Shown: positions 34,301 to 45,194, counted from the first letter of the stretch. The stretch is DNA of 64,000 bases from Camellia lanceoleosa (GCA_025200525.1 CM045761.1:78211551-78275550); one strand, 5' to 3'. Notes: a model not told the origin generated them from the letters alone. Program-made: numbers and translations.

Positions 34301-35949
34301 TCACGCATGTCATGCATATTGCATTGTGTTTGGGGATATGAGTTAGCCCGAGCACGGGAAACGAGAGACGTTTCGTACTTCGACTGACGGAACGTGTCTC
34401 AATTCCCAGTTACCGACACTTCGGATTATCCATGATGGAGTCTTGGTCTTGTTGTGTTTTCATGTGCATTCATCCCATATTAAGTTGTGCAATTCGACTC
34501 CTCAGCCATCATACATCGAGATGCATGATTGGTGGTACGAGGATCGAGGCATGCATACATATGTGAAAATACATTGTCATGCCCCTTTCCTGCTCTCTGT
34601 TGCAGCAAATCAAAAGCCGGCATTCTTTTGGAGCTTCGTGCGATATTTCGAGAGTAATTGTAAACTGAGGCTGATCGGGGCATCACAGTGGATTTCCGCG
34701 CAAGGCAACCCGAGCATGCATCATTCATCATCCGGAGCAGAGTCGAGGCAGTCCCTAGCCTGCATGCTTAATTACCGCTTTCCTTAGTTAATTTGTTAAT
34801 TAATTTGGATTTTTGTATTTATTGGGACTGTATTATTTATTTGGGACTGTATATTATTTATTTGGACCCTCTAAGTGAGGGCACAATTGTAATAAGTGTG
34901 CGTGCATGTGATGTATGTCTTCCAACCCCACGTCTTTCTCCCTTTTATTTACCTGCTTATCATGGTTAGATTAAGGCATATTTCAATTAGCATACAGTAT
35001 GATAACATGTTTGCATTCATTCATCTGTCTTGCATGCACCGGGCTCGGCGTATCATAACTCATTGCATTGTATTTCAATTCCAAGTTGAATACTTGTTAG
35101 CTGTAGCATTCCATATGCCATGTTTAGAATAGCCGAGCCTGCTATAATTGCATTATTGCATGTGTTGCATTAGGCATTTCTGTATAATTAGGATCATGCA
35201 TGATTTCTAATTAGCTTCTGTTTTGGCTTGGAGTATTCGGTAAGTTTTATGCTTTAGCATCCTTGCATGCGTGTGAGTGACTGCCATGATAGCATGCTTA
35301 CCATGAGGTTATGTGTTTATGTGATATAACTGCCTGAATACCTGTGGGTGAAGGTTGGGTTATTTGGATTGGAACAAATCATCAATTTTGAGTTTTAAGC
35401 CCACTAGATAGTGGCAAAACCACCTTTTCTAAAGCCCACCCGTGGGTGGCAAAATCTGCATTTTAAAGCCTACTTGCGAGTAGCAAACCATCTTTCAAAA
35501 ACAAACATGAAATGTTTTGTTCCAATTCAGGCAACCCGGTCTATACTTGTATGCTGTGCGCATCACAGAGTAAATCTAGGCTAATAACCGGAATAAGAAC
35601 ACATAATGTTTTCAAAACTAGATATCATGGTTAGTAGAGGCCGATCTTTGATCGGCGGCGAGAATGCTCCGCAGTGACCTTCCCCAATTGTACCCAAGTT
35701 CCCGAGCCGAGGCAACTCTGGTGATGACGGACACGTGGCATTAGGCACGAGTCAGGGTTTCCTAAATTTTCCAAAAATAACATATTTAGGTGGCGACTCT
35801 GTATCTGGCAAAGCAGTCCATGTTTGGCACTTCTTTCAAAAATCTGTTTTCTCAAAACGATTTGCCGGATTTGGACTCTTTGGTTCATATTACGAACCGT
35901 GACAAATTTGAGTCCGACCTGTAGCGAGGTCCCTCGCGGACTTGTTACA
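31319..35949 (+). repeat. Element B 3' LTR (4631 bp)
   Basis: Starts TGTAGACACCCCATTTTTGA and ends CGCGGACTTGTTACA. The TATA box TATATAA is at 32389-32395, 1.07 kb from the start, with GGCCGGCC boxes at 32035-32247 upstream. R-U5 is about 3.5 kb and has no supported gene. A T tract lies at 32179-32196. The 3' 0.9 kb is the same as the 5' LTR remnant at 10397-11305. Confidence 0.92.
32389..32395 (+). promoter_or_regulatory. TATA box of LTR B
   Basis: TATATAA at 1.07 kb from the LTR start. Equivalent positions in the related solo LTRs are CATATAG (14026) and TTATATAA (57239-57246), at 1.09 and 1.08 kb. The conserved place supports it. Confidence 0.6.
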
Positions 35950-35972
35950 CATCCTCACAGTGTATTTCAGAG

Positions 35973-36066
35973 TAAAATTTTACTTTGAATCATAATAAAT
36001 TTTATTCTGATTCAGAGTAAACTCTGAATCAGAATAAAATTTATTATGATTCAAAGTAAAATTTTA
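35973..36066. repeat. Perfect 46-bp inverted repeat (hairpin, 2-nt loop)
   Basis: 35973-36018 is the exact reverse complement of 36021-36066, with aa between. It starts 24 bp after the end of element B's 3' LTR. Both arms contain the palindrome agtaaaattttact or part of it. Confidence 0.9.
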
Positions 36067-36092
36067 TATCGTTAAGCACATATATTGCCTTA

Positions 36093-36240
36093 GAGGTAAA
36101 ATTTTACTCTTATTTTATCAAACAAAAACAGAGCTTATACCAGAGTAAAATTTTACTCTCATTCTGTCAAACAAAATCAGAGCACATACTCGAGTAAAAT
36201 TTTACTCTCATTCTGTCAAACAAAAACAGGGGACATACTA
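36093..36240. repeat. 49-50 bp tandem repeat, three copies
   Basis: Units start at 36093, 36143 and 36192 with ga(g)gtaaaattttactct, then attctgtcaaacaaaa. They share the 14-bp palindrome with the adjacent hairpin. Another single copy of the palindromic motif is near 36310. Confidence 0.85.
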
Positions 36241-37170
36241 GTGAAAAAAAATAGAGAAATAGAGAGATAGAGAGAGAGCACATATATTGCCTTAAATCTG
36301 GTTCAAACCAGAGTAAAATTTTACTGTCAGAAAAATAAAGCATGATGAGGAGACAAAGAGAAAAAGATGGAGAGAATATAGATCTGAGATGATAGATCTT
36401 AAATATGAGGTCATCAATCTCAGATCTGAAGTCTTGGACACTAAGGATGATGATGGTGGCATCGAATGGCGCTGGTGGTTGAGATACTAGTGGTAAAACG
36501 GTGGCGATGGCGGTGGTAGCGGTGACGAACAGCATCAATGGTTGAGATGGTGTTGGTGGAGACAACGAAGGTGGTGAAAACGATGGTAGTCATGGTAGTC
36601 GTGGTAATAGAGATGGTGATGGTGGTGTAGTCAGTGGTGATAGTAGTGGACAGAGCTCTTAGAAAGAGATAAAGAAAGAAAGAGCTGAGGGAGATGACAA
36701 ATTGATGAAGAGAAAGAGGAGAAAGATAAAGAGTGTGTGTGAAGAGATAAATTTGTCACAAAATATAAATCTGAAAGTTTTTGTCCTTTATACAAGACTT
36801 TATAATTATGAGGGGGTTTTGAAAGTATATATATATTTTTTGGTCCTTTTAACAAGAAAAAGAAGGTAAGAGGGGTTTATGGCCAAATTTCCCTTTAATT
36901 GTGCAATTAAGTTTATTTATTTATTTATTTTTTTCTTTTTAAAGAAAAATGAATTAAGTCCATAAAAGAGTGAGTTCTAGGTGTGGGGACTTATTTTTTG
37001 ATTTGCATCTATGTCTCTTTCTGTTAATATTGCTTGTGCACTTAAATTTTTACATTTTTTTTTCCAACAATGAATAAGTTTATAAACATGATATTAATTA
37101 TAAAATTGAAAACAAAATATAATTAAACAAACCCCTTTTAAAATAAACTACATTAATGAAGATTGTAAGA
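36241..37170. other. AT- and GA-rich intergenic stretch
   Basis: A GA-rich run (36245-36280), a ggtggtgatgg-rich block (36450-36650) and T-rich DNA. The longest open stretches are low-complexity shadows of these simple repeats. The sequence around 36870-36895 (tatggccaaatttccc) looks like a decayed transposon end, but I cannot define an element. Confidence 0.5.
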
Positions 37171-37566
37171 GAGAAGGATTCCTTCTAGTCCAGATTTTAT
37201 ATTAGAATGCGCTGGTTGGGTCTGTGGGGCCCACCAGTCTCATTTCGATGATTCAAACTATTTATTTTGTCAGATATCTTGTATAAAAATTTTGTCGATC
37301 TGATAATTATAACTTGTTCAATTATTCACTAAAAAAGTAGACAACAATTATGTTTTTAAAAATAAATCATACATTTTTTTAGTAACAAACGTAATAAATT
37401 GAACAAGTTATAGTTATTGGATTGACCTAATTTTTTGTGTGGATAAAATACACGAAATGTCTGATAAAATAAACGGCTTAAATTATCAAAACAGTGCCCG
37501 TAATGGACCCCACGGACCCAAATAGCACCCTCCAGTTTAGATTTTGGATTGGAGGGGATCCTTCTC
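37171..37566. mobile_element. Foldback MITE, 396 bp
   Basis: The left end (gagaaggattccttct) and right end (ggggatccttctc) are inverted, and the arms stay complementary inward: tttattttgtcagatat against its partner near 37455, and gaacaagttatagtt against aacttgttcaatta. The arms are about 190 bp each, imperfect. No ORF, so non-autonomous. A target duplication is not clear. Confidence 0.75.
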
Positions 37567-37818
37567 CATGTATATATATATATATATTGTATTCATAGCA
37601 AAATTGAATTAAACAAATTGAGAATTGCAGTGGGTGCAAGAACATTCATTCAAATCTTAAAAAAATGCTAAATTTACAACAACAAAAAAAATAAAATTAT
37701 AACTATAAATAACACAAAAGAAAGTGAGTTACCTGTAGCGTTTATTAACATAACAAAGTCATTCAATTAAATAGAATCGCCAACTCATGTCGTAACTATA
37801 AAGCTTAATGGAGACATT

Positions 37819-38322
37819 TGTTGGGATTTATGCCACATTCCACCAACGCAAAACATTTACGCACATACCAAAGAGAAAAAATAATTACAGACAGATTTAC
37901 GTGGTTCTGTTTAAATTGCTTACATTCACAGGAGAAAGAGTTTCCATTATGAATAAAATATAAAATATATGTGAGATATTCAAAACACACAAAACTCACA
38001 CCACTACCCAAACCCTATGCAAAAAGGTAGTTGAGCCCTTACTCACCCGATGCCCATGGTATTTTTTCTCTCATCCTTCCATCTTTATTTTTTCCCTCAC
38101 CTTAACCTCTCAATCTTTTTCATAGAAACCTTATAATTCTCATGACTATTTATAAAAATCTACCCATGATAATCTTAATTCTATACAATTAGAAAACTAA
38201 ATCATACACATATTAGATTTCACAGTAAATTCTAAATTTTACTATCTAAACCTAAATACATGTATAAACTAACATAATAATAACTGTATAAGACCACCAT
38301 TATCATTGGACTAATCCTAACA
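37819..38322 (-). repeat. Ty1/copia-type solo LTR, 504 bp
   Basis: Minus strand starts TGTTAGGATTAGTCC and ends AAATCCCAACA. Flanks are acatt (37814-37818) and acact (38323-38327), a 5-bp duplication with one change. A TATAAATA box lies on the minus strand near 38150. Near the 3' end is a cacgtaaatct motif common in plant copia LTRs. Confidence 0.75.
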
Positions 38323-38450
38323 ACACTTGTGGTAAATGACGATATGCTGTAATAACCTCCCATTTTGCTTTACACTTTTTAATTTCGTTAGGTTGTATGA
38401 TAGATTTGAGTAGAAATTTAAGAACATAAAGAAACAAATGTGAGTGAAAT

Positions 38451-38825
38451 GTGTGGGCAATACTTGCGATGTTGAGGCGCAGGTTACCTGGGCTATACTT
38501 GAACAATTTTCAGATAAAGATTGGGGATAGAAACAGAGTCAAATTTTGGCTGGATAAGTGGTGTCATAATGTTTGTCTGAAAGATGAGTTCCCAACTATA
38601 TTTAGATTGTTGGTGGTTAAGGATGAATCACTATGTGCAATTTATGTTAGAAGAGGATCATCAGGAGGGTGGAATTTCCAATTCAAAAGGGAGCTCTATG
38701 ATTGGGAAGATTTGGAGGTTAGAAGACTAACTACATTCTTAGAGGCTGCACCTGTTATTAGATCTGATCAGATTGACAGACCTTATTGGTTGGACATGGG
38801 GCTGCTGTGCCTTGGTTGGACTTAG
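38451..38825 (+). pseudogene. LINE ORF2 fragment before the zinc-binding domain
   Basis: Open 124-codon stretch. LYLNNFQIKIGDRNRVKFWL, then DKWCHNVCLKDEFPTIFRL, is the region between RT and the RT zinc-binding domain of plant L1 ORF2 and matches the equivalent part of the other LINE (FVNNFQIKVGNRNIVRLWHD, 61273-61500). It is truncated at the 5' end and shifts frame at the 3' end. Confidence 0.8.
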
Positions 38826-39156
38826 GGCTATGCCTTCAATGCACAACAACCTACTATGCCCTTTGTGAGAGGTCATCTCGAGTGCCTTTCAATAATTTGA
38901 ACCGTTCATATTATAGAGTCTGTCAAGAATATTATTCATACAAAAAATCAAACTAATTGGATATTTGTAACTTCATGATTAGGTCTTAATTATTTTTAAA
39001 AGTTTATGAAAGTTGCATTAACCGTTAATTTTTATAAAAACAAATGTGCTTTTGTTATAGAGCTGCAGATATCAAATCAATTTGATTTTTCGCATGATTA
39101 ATCTACTCGACGAAAGCCCAGTAAAATCCCCAAATCCTAGCTTGGGTAGGTACAAC

Positions 39157-39478
39157 TTCAGGTCAGTTCACTGTATCATTTGCCTATAAACATGAGGTAG
39201 CAATGTTTGTGTCTTTTCTTAGAACTAGTAAATTAGTATGGGTTAAGTACATCCCTCCTAACCACCAAGAGCCATCCTATTTGGTAAGGGAGTTTATTTC
39301 TCTCCTCACTTATCAGGATTCGAATTCCTTACTATTCAAGTAGAAATCCAACAATTTAAGTGGATCGGTTAGCTTTTCTCCAGTTTGACTTGTAAGGGTA
39401 GATCCTAAAGATTCTGCCTTAGGGGTGTTCTGGATATACAAAAAAATAAATAAATAAATAAATAATAATAAATAAATA

Positions 39479-39562
<84 letters not shown>

Positions 39563-39655
39563 TTAAATCCCTCCTAAGGTTCAATTTTTTGGATGGCTTG
39601 CATGGAAGAATAGAGTAAAATTGCGTATTTCCTTCAAAGAATAAGAGTCCTGTGA
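39157..39655 (+). pseudogene. LINE zinc-binding domain start, split by the SINE
   Basis: 39157-39261 reads GQFTVSFAYKHE and SKLVWVKYIPP; after the SINE, 39566-39650 reads VQFFGWLAWKNRVKLRIS. The other LINE has YIPPKVQFFGWLAWKHKIKT in one piece (near 60900), which confirms the join. This is the start of the RT-type zinc-binding domain. Confidence 0.8.
39262..39566 (+). mobile_element. tRNA-derived SINE with long A/TAA tail
   Basis: Flanked by an exact 11-bp duplication atccctcctaa (39251-39261 and 39567-39577), which splits the LINE codons for KYIPPK. An A-box-like ttggtaaggg is at 39281-39290 and a B-box GGATTCGAATTCC at 39316-39328, typical pol III spacing. The body (about 175 bp) is followed by an aaataaataa tail and a (TAA)n microsatellite (39481-39557). 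SINEs move with LINE enzymes. Confidence 0.85.
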
Positions 39656-41533
39656 TGTAGGATTTTAAGAATTTTTATATTTTTAGTTTTAATATTTTTG
39701 ATATATTAGTTGATTTGAATACTTGTAATTTAGTATAAATATTTTAGAATATTTTATTTTCCTAATTTCTTAGGTTTCTTGTTTTTCAAGAATTAGATCA
39801 GTTTATTATTTCTTAATTTGAGTTTTCTTGGTGTCCAAGAATATGTGGTTTCCAATGTTTACATTATTATAAATATCTGTGTAAGCCTTATAGTAAAGAT
39901 AAATTTTATTTAACTTTTATGCAATATAATTCAATTTCTTGAGAATTCTCTCTTCCTTGTGATTCAAGATTCTATTTTTCTCATACATTCGAGAGTCTTT
40001 TTCATTTACTAGAACGATATATAGTCCTCATGTATTCTGCTGCGTCAAGTGGTATTAGAGTATGGATTCACCTAGCTCAATGACACAAGACAATGGAGAA
40101 TACACAATCCCTATTGACGTTGATCATAGGGTGGAAGCTATATGGGATGCGATTGAGAAACATTGGCTAGAGGTGCACAAACTTCGCTATGAGATTTGTA
40201 ATCTATTTTCCGATTTGGAACTAATCGTATACTAGAGGCAACCATAGTTGACAATAATTACGTTGGAAGATTCACCCAAGGCCAATCTGTTAGCTTATGT
40301 TATTTTTGCAGAAATTTCATATTTTAACGGTTCAAGTAAGTTTAAAAAAAAAAGATTTTCCTGATTGGTTTCTTGATCTTCAAAATTTCTTTGAATTCAT
40401 GAAGATTCCTCATGAAAAGAAGGTTATATTTTCATGCTACAAACTTGATAAAATTGCATTGAAGTGGTGGATTGGATTACAAAATTATTGAGTTTGCAAA
40501 GGTAAAGACAAAATTCATTCATAGTTAATAATGAAAAAAAATTTATGAAGAAAATTTTACTTTCATGATCATGAAGATATATTGTCATATACAAATTAAG
40601 ATACTTCCACAGAGTTTGTAAAAATTTACAATGAAATTGTAGTTCCAAAATAAAAGACTTCACATCCAAATATTATTTGTGGTGAGATTGTTTGTAAAAC
40701 TAATGAAGAAGATACAAAGTCTTGCTTGAGTGTTGATAATGCATCAACACTTGCTAATTTGAATATTGGGGAGAAAGTTTTACAAATAGATCATAAAAAT
40801 ATTGAAGAAGAAGGATATCGGATTGAGTCCAGTAACAAAGAGAAAATAAAAAGAAGAGATAATACAGCTACTCCATGCAACAAAGAAATTGGTAGATGCT
40901 ATGCTTGATGTTCCAAGATTGATAATTGAATGGTCAATTGAATAAGCGATGGTGCAAAATCAAGAGAGCATGCAAGTTCTACATAAAATAAGTTTTTCTT
41001 GCTATGGAGCAATTTAATTTGATTTTCAATACTTATCTAATTGATCTTGTCAACTAGTTGAAGTATACAGAGAAGAACTTTCAAAAAATAAACTTTTCTA
41101 CATACAAATTTTGGAAGAGAGACAATCAACTGAAATATTCAAAATATCTCTTAGAATTTTTATATTTTTATTTTTAATATTTTTGATATATTAGTTGATT
41201 GCAATTCTTGTAATTTAATATAAATATTTTAGAATATTTTATTTTCCTAATTTTGTAGGTTTTTTGTTTTCCAATAATTAAATTAGTTTATTATTTCCTA
41301 ATATCAGTTTTCTTGGTGTCCAAGAATACTTGATCTCTAAGATTTACATTATTATAAATATCTATGTAAGCCTTATGGCAAAGATAACTTTTATTCAACT
41401 TTTATACAATATAATTCAGCTTCTTGAGAATTCTTTGTCTTCCTTATGGATTCAAGATTTTATTTTTCTCGTGAATTCGAGAGCTTTTTTCATCTATTAG
41501 AACGATATCTAATCCCCGTGTATTTCGCTCTAG
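39656..41533 (+). mobile_element. Small gag-only LTR retrotransposon (TR-GAG type), about 1.9 kb
   Basis: Two direct repeats of about 390 bp (39656-40046 and about 41143-41533) share agaatttttatatttttag, ggtgtccaagaatac, attataaatatctgtgtaag and more, with scattered changes. Right after the first is tggtattagagt (40050-40061), like the initiator-Met PBS. The internal 1.1 kb has a gag remnant only, no pol. It interrupts the LINE between LRISFKE and the CIFCKFENE block. Exact ends are approximate and no clear target duplication was found. Confidence 0.8.
40080..40910 (+). pseudogene. Gag remnant of the small LTR element
   Basis: Starts ATG with MTQDNGEYTIPIDVDHRVEA and DAIEKHWLEVHKLRYEI, then stops near 40230. 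The core is DFPDWFLDLQNFFEFMKIPH with EKKVIFSCYKLDKIALKWW (40350-40480), the retrotrans_gag pattern of Ty3/gypsy. A later part (40726-40908) ends IGRCYAC, the remains of a zinc knuckle. Broken by stops. Gag supplied by other elements would be needed for mobility. Confidence 0.7.
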
Positions 41534-41955
41534 TAGTGCATCAACTTTATGCATTTTTTGCAAATTTGAGAATGAAACACTGCAGCATGTGTTGATGTTT
41601 TGCCCCTTTCTTGGATTGTATGGACTAAGTTGCTAAAATGGTGGGATATCCATGGTGCCTTGCCAAGATCAGTTGAAGACCTTCTCCAATGGTGGACTGG
41701 AGTGAAGTCTAAAGAAGAAGGAAAGAAGGATTTGGAGAATAATTCCCTTAGTTGTGTTGTGGTCCATATGGAAATATAGGAATGAATGTGTGTTCAAGGC
41801 AATCACTCCTAATCTGGCTGAGCAGTGCAAATTGATAAAAATTAGAGTGGCTTTATGGATGAAGTCAAGCACCAAGGAAGCCCATTTCACAGTTCATGAT
41901 TTTATTTGCAATTTGAGACAGATAAGGTTTTGCTTAGGTGAAAGATTGGGGTAGT
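41534..41955 (+). pseudogene. LINE zinc-binding domain and C-terminus
   Basis: Reads TLCIFCKFENETLQHVLMFC (C-x2-C then H-x4-C, the RT zinc-binding motif), then after a frame change VVLWSIWKYRNECVF, IKIRVALWMKSSTKEAHFTV and IRFCLGERLG before the stop (41953). It parallels VALWSIWKHQNDCLF and IRVCLGGRG in the other LINE (60428-60829). Confidence 0.8.
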
Positions 41956-42073
41956 GGCAAAGTATTGTTTGGTTTGCATCTAATAGAATGCTTGGTGGAT
42001 GCCTTTCCTTGAGGGGTTTGGCTGTTGTTTCTTTTATTTTGTTCTTGGGGTGTATTGGTAGTTGGTGCCTTAC

Positions 42074-44131
42074 TGTAACGCCTCAAAAAAAAAATAATAA
42101 TAATAAATCCAACTCATAAGCGGAAGAATAACAGAAATAAAATACTTTCATTCATCAGAATCTGTATTACAAAAGGTAAGACATGCAATATACGTTCATA
42201 AATGTACTTCCTGAATCTATAGCATGTAACACCAGTTAGTGATCAACAAAATAAATGCCCTACGGGCTTACATCTTCCCAAGTCATTGCTTGGTTACAAC
42301 AAAAGAGAGTCATAAGCTCTGTACATATAAAGCCCTAGGCTTGAACGAACATTAAATACAAAATAACATAAAAAGAGTCTTTGGCTCCAAGGTCCTCTCA
42401 GGTTACGTCCTTGGATGAGGCATGTCACCTGTACTTGAAAATGTTTTCTCAAAGTAGGATGAGCCAAAACCCAGTACAAACAATCTAACACAATATATAT
42501 AAGATTTAACAAATGTATAAGTACGATGTTCTTATGCAATGCTTGAAATAAAACATCCTCATTTATATGACCACAAGGTACCCAGATTCATATTTCAGTC
42601 CGTTTTCCTCAATTTATTTATAGTCGATTTATATCATCTCAATTTATGAGCCAATTTCATTTATATTTCAACAATCCAACTGAGACTACAACTCGGTGGT
42701 TCTCCAATCAATGCAACGAACACATAAACACTTCACTTTGCCATTTTACAGAAATTTCGTTTGCGGGAATCGGCACCCATGTATATACAAGATTTCGGGA
42801 CTTTCACCCTCGACACTCCGACCAACTTAATTTTCAAAGGAGTCCATCCCCTATCTTCTCCCAAACAATGGAGTACATCCCCTCTCTCCTCCCAATCAAT
42901 CATACATGTACAATGTATTTAAACATAGTCATATTCAATGACAATCAACAAGAGGTTAGTTTCAATTCACCTAATCCTCATGCAATTTCTACAACAATCA
43001 CGTCTATCCTCTACCCATAGCTCAATACAAATATTTATAAACAGATATTCAATCTCAAGATAGATAACTTATTCAAATTTCTATAAGTACGAGAATATAC
43101 ATATCCAATTCTACTGTTTTTACCAATAACCAACCAATTTCATATTTTTATGCAAAATATACATTCGAGCCATTTAGGGCAAAACTTTCATCTTTTCAAA
43201 TAGAAACCCAAGTGGCCCAAATCAAGCATTTGGCCATAATACAACCTTACATTTAACCCTATGACCATCTATTTCACATTTACTTAAAACCCCTCTTTTG
43301 ATTTTATATCCCAAACCCTAAGTTTGTCCATAATACTCCCAAAACCTACCATTGTTACACAACCACAAATAACTAAGTTAAAAACCATAACAAAGTGTAG
43401 AAAGTCCCTACCTCAAAAGAGAAGATGAGCCAAGCAAAGGTGGAACTGCAAAGATATCCAAACCCAACTCTATTCGGATCAAAGTGTGGATCTTGAGATG
43501 CTCTATCTTTTTAACAAAGACGAATGGGTAGAGAAACTACTAGAACTAGATGAAAATGTAGAGAGAGAGTGTGTGTTTTAGAGAGAGAGGGTCTCAACTT
43601 TAGGTTTTAGGATGAAAATATCTAAAAAAGTCATGCAAAAAGTTTTTTTCGCGATCTGATATGCGCACAGTCCGCTCGAGCACAAGAGTTGATGCTCGAG
43701 CATCAGACACAATATGTTGTTCCACTCTAGCGCAAGAAGTCTCGCTCGAGCGCAGAATACACACCTCCAGTACTTTTGCAGGCAACATACAAACCGCTCG
43801 AGCCCAAGAAGGGCCGCTCGAGCGCCCACCCGCTTGAGTGTAGGAAACGTCGCTCAAGCGTGGAAAACACCCTCCAATACTTTTGTAGACGTGCAAAGTA
43901 CTGAGAGTTAATCCCACTCAAGCGTAAGAAAGGCCGCTCGAGCGGAGGACTAAAATTCTGGACAATACAAGGTTTGAAAACCAAGCAACCAACCTGTTTC
44001 AAACACATTCAACACGTCCAAATAACCAAATTTGAGGAGGAACAAAGAGAAAAGGCAATGAACAACATTCAGACACTATGAACCCGAGTCCAGACTACCA
44101 CAAGTGTCGGGTCAAAACCGGGATCACTATA
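42074..44131 (-). repeat. Probable gypsy-type solo LTR, 2058 bp, in the LINE 3' UTR
   Basis: Flanked by perfect cttac (42069-42073 and 44132-44136); removing it restores the 3' UTR (ttggtgccttac then caacttgg). On the minus strand it begins TATAGTGATCCCGG (likely TG changed to TA) and ends GGCGTTACA, the usual end of plant gypsy LTRs. Copies of ctcgagcg-type motifs cluster at 43673-43950. No coding region; the ORFs at 43578-44008 just track that repeat. Confidence 0.65.
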
Positions 44132-44389
44132 CTTACCAACTTGGTGGTGTGCTAGTAAATGATAAGATTTGTTATTTAGTGCTAATCTAGTTGAGATTGA
44201 ATAGTTAGGTTGTGATGCAATCTGCACTCATCATCTTTATTAGCACCTAGTTGGGATTGAATAGTTGGGTTGTGATGCAATCTGCACTCATCAGTTTATT
44301 GTTGTATGTTAGTTGTGTTGATCTTTGATTACAATCAATAAAACTTCCTCCTTTTTTGCTGATTCAAAAAAAAAAAAAAAAAAAAAAAT

Positions 44390-45186
44390 TGAATAAAATA
44401 TAAGTTTAAGTTTTTAATTATTTTTATTTTAAATTCAAGATTCAAACACAACATTGAAGTGATTAGCTAAAATATTTGTCTTTATATTGTGCCTTCTCTT
44501 ATATCTTAACTGATGAAAATATTTTTATGGAAAAAGTAATACAACCCTTATTGTGTTTTATTAAATGAATTATTGTGATGTAATTAAAAAGAGACATAAC
44601 TGCAAATATTTTGAAAGATGAATCACTGTGATATAATTAAAAATAGTGAAAATATTTTTTGATGAAAAAAATAGTTAATTTGTAAAGTTAATTATGAATT
44701 ATTGTGACATAATTAAAAAGAGACATATGTTGTAACAAAAATTTTATATATGAATCATTGTAGTTATATTATATTATGAACCATTGTGATAAGCAAAGTT
44801 ATATGAACTAGTATGATTTAACTACAAATTATTAGAATGCCATCTTAAGAAATCATTTTGATTATAAGAAATGTTTATAAGGGGAATTTAAAATCACTAT
44901 TTGAAATGTTTATAAACTCAAATAAATTGTTGAGGATATCATACCATTGGCCCTTGTAATTTATATGAGATTTTACTTTAATTTTTATAATTTTAAGTTC
45001 ATTAATTTTGACTCCTACTTTTATTTATATTTCAATATAGTTCTTTTGTCAAAATTCATAAAAAAAAATAAAAATAAATTATCAACATAAAATTCAATAA
45101 AGGGACAACATTAAATGAAAGTGTAAAATAATTGATGAAATTGAAATTATTAAGGCTAAAACAAAATTTTACATAAACTACAAAGA
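44390..45186. other. AT-rich intergenic stretch
   Basis: No gene seen. Several loosely repeated atgaa(t)cattgtgatataattaaaa motifs at 44560-44800, spaced 50-90 bp, look like an old degraded repeat. Confidence 0.5.
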
Positions 45187-45194
45187 CTAGTGGT

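Larger units (their letters stand above)
10397..35949 (+). mobile_element. Element B: giant Tat/Ogre-like Ty3/gypsy retrotransposon (about 25 kb)
   Basis: Plus-strand order: end of 5' LTR (10397-11305), PBS, leader, gag, protease, acidic linker, RT, RNase H, second RNase H, integrase with C-terminal domain, long 3' region with two antisense genes, polypurine tract and 3' LTR (31319-35949). The 5' LTR's first 3.7 kb is displaced to the left of element A, outside the window. Subtracting the solo LTR at 12934-17146 and adding the missing LTR part gives about 25 kb, the size class of Ogre elements. Gag, RT and integrase all contain stops or frameshifts, so the copy is dead. The 3' flank begins catcc (35950). 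Confidence 0.9.
38448..44389 (+). mobile_element. 5'-truncated L1-type LINE with three nested insertions
   Basis: Only the C-terminal ORF2 part remains, followed by a 3' UTR and a poly(A) tail (about 44367-44389) after aatcaataaaacttcc. The minus-strand LINE at 59269-64000 has the same protein region and a similar tail. Within it sit a SINE (39262-39566), a small gag-only LTR element (about 39656-41533) and a solo LTR (42074-44131). 38830-39155 does not match and may be another unrecognised insertion. The 3' UTR has a 61-bp duplicated stretch (44189-44310). Confidence 0.8.

Noticed and set aside
36450..36650. ggtggtgatgg-rich block as a coding exon
   Set aside because: Simple-sequence composition with stops in all frames and no splice context.
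39316..39328. B-box considered as part of a genuine tRNA gene
   Set aside because: No cloverleaf or acceptor stem can be formed; the tail and target duplication show a SINE.
43578..44008. Minus-strand stretches rich in leucine, arginine and serine
   Set aside because: They follow the CTCGAGCG repeat array in three frames; not protein-like.
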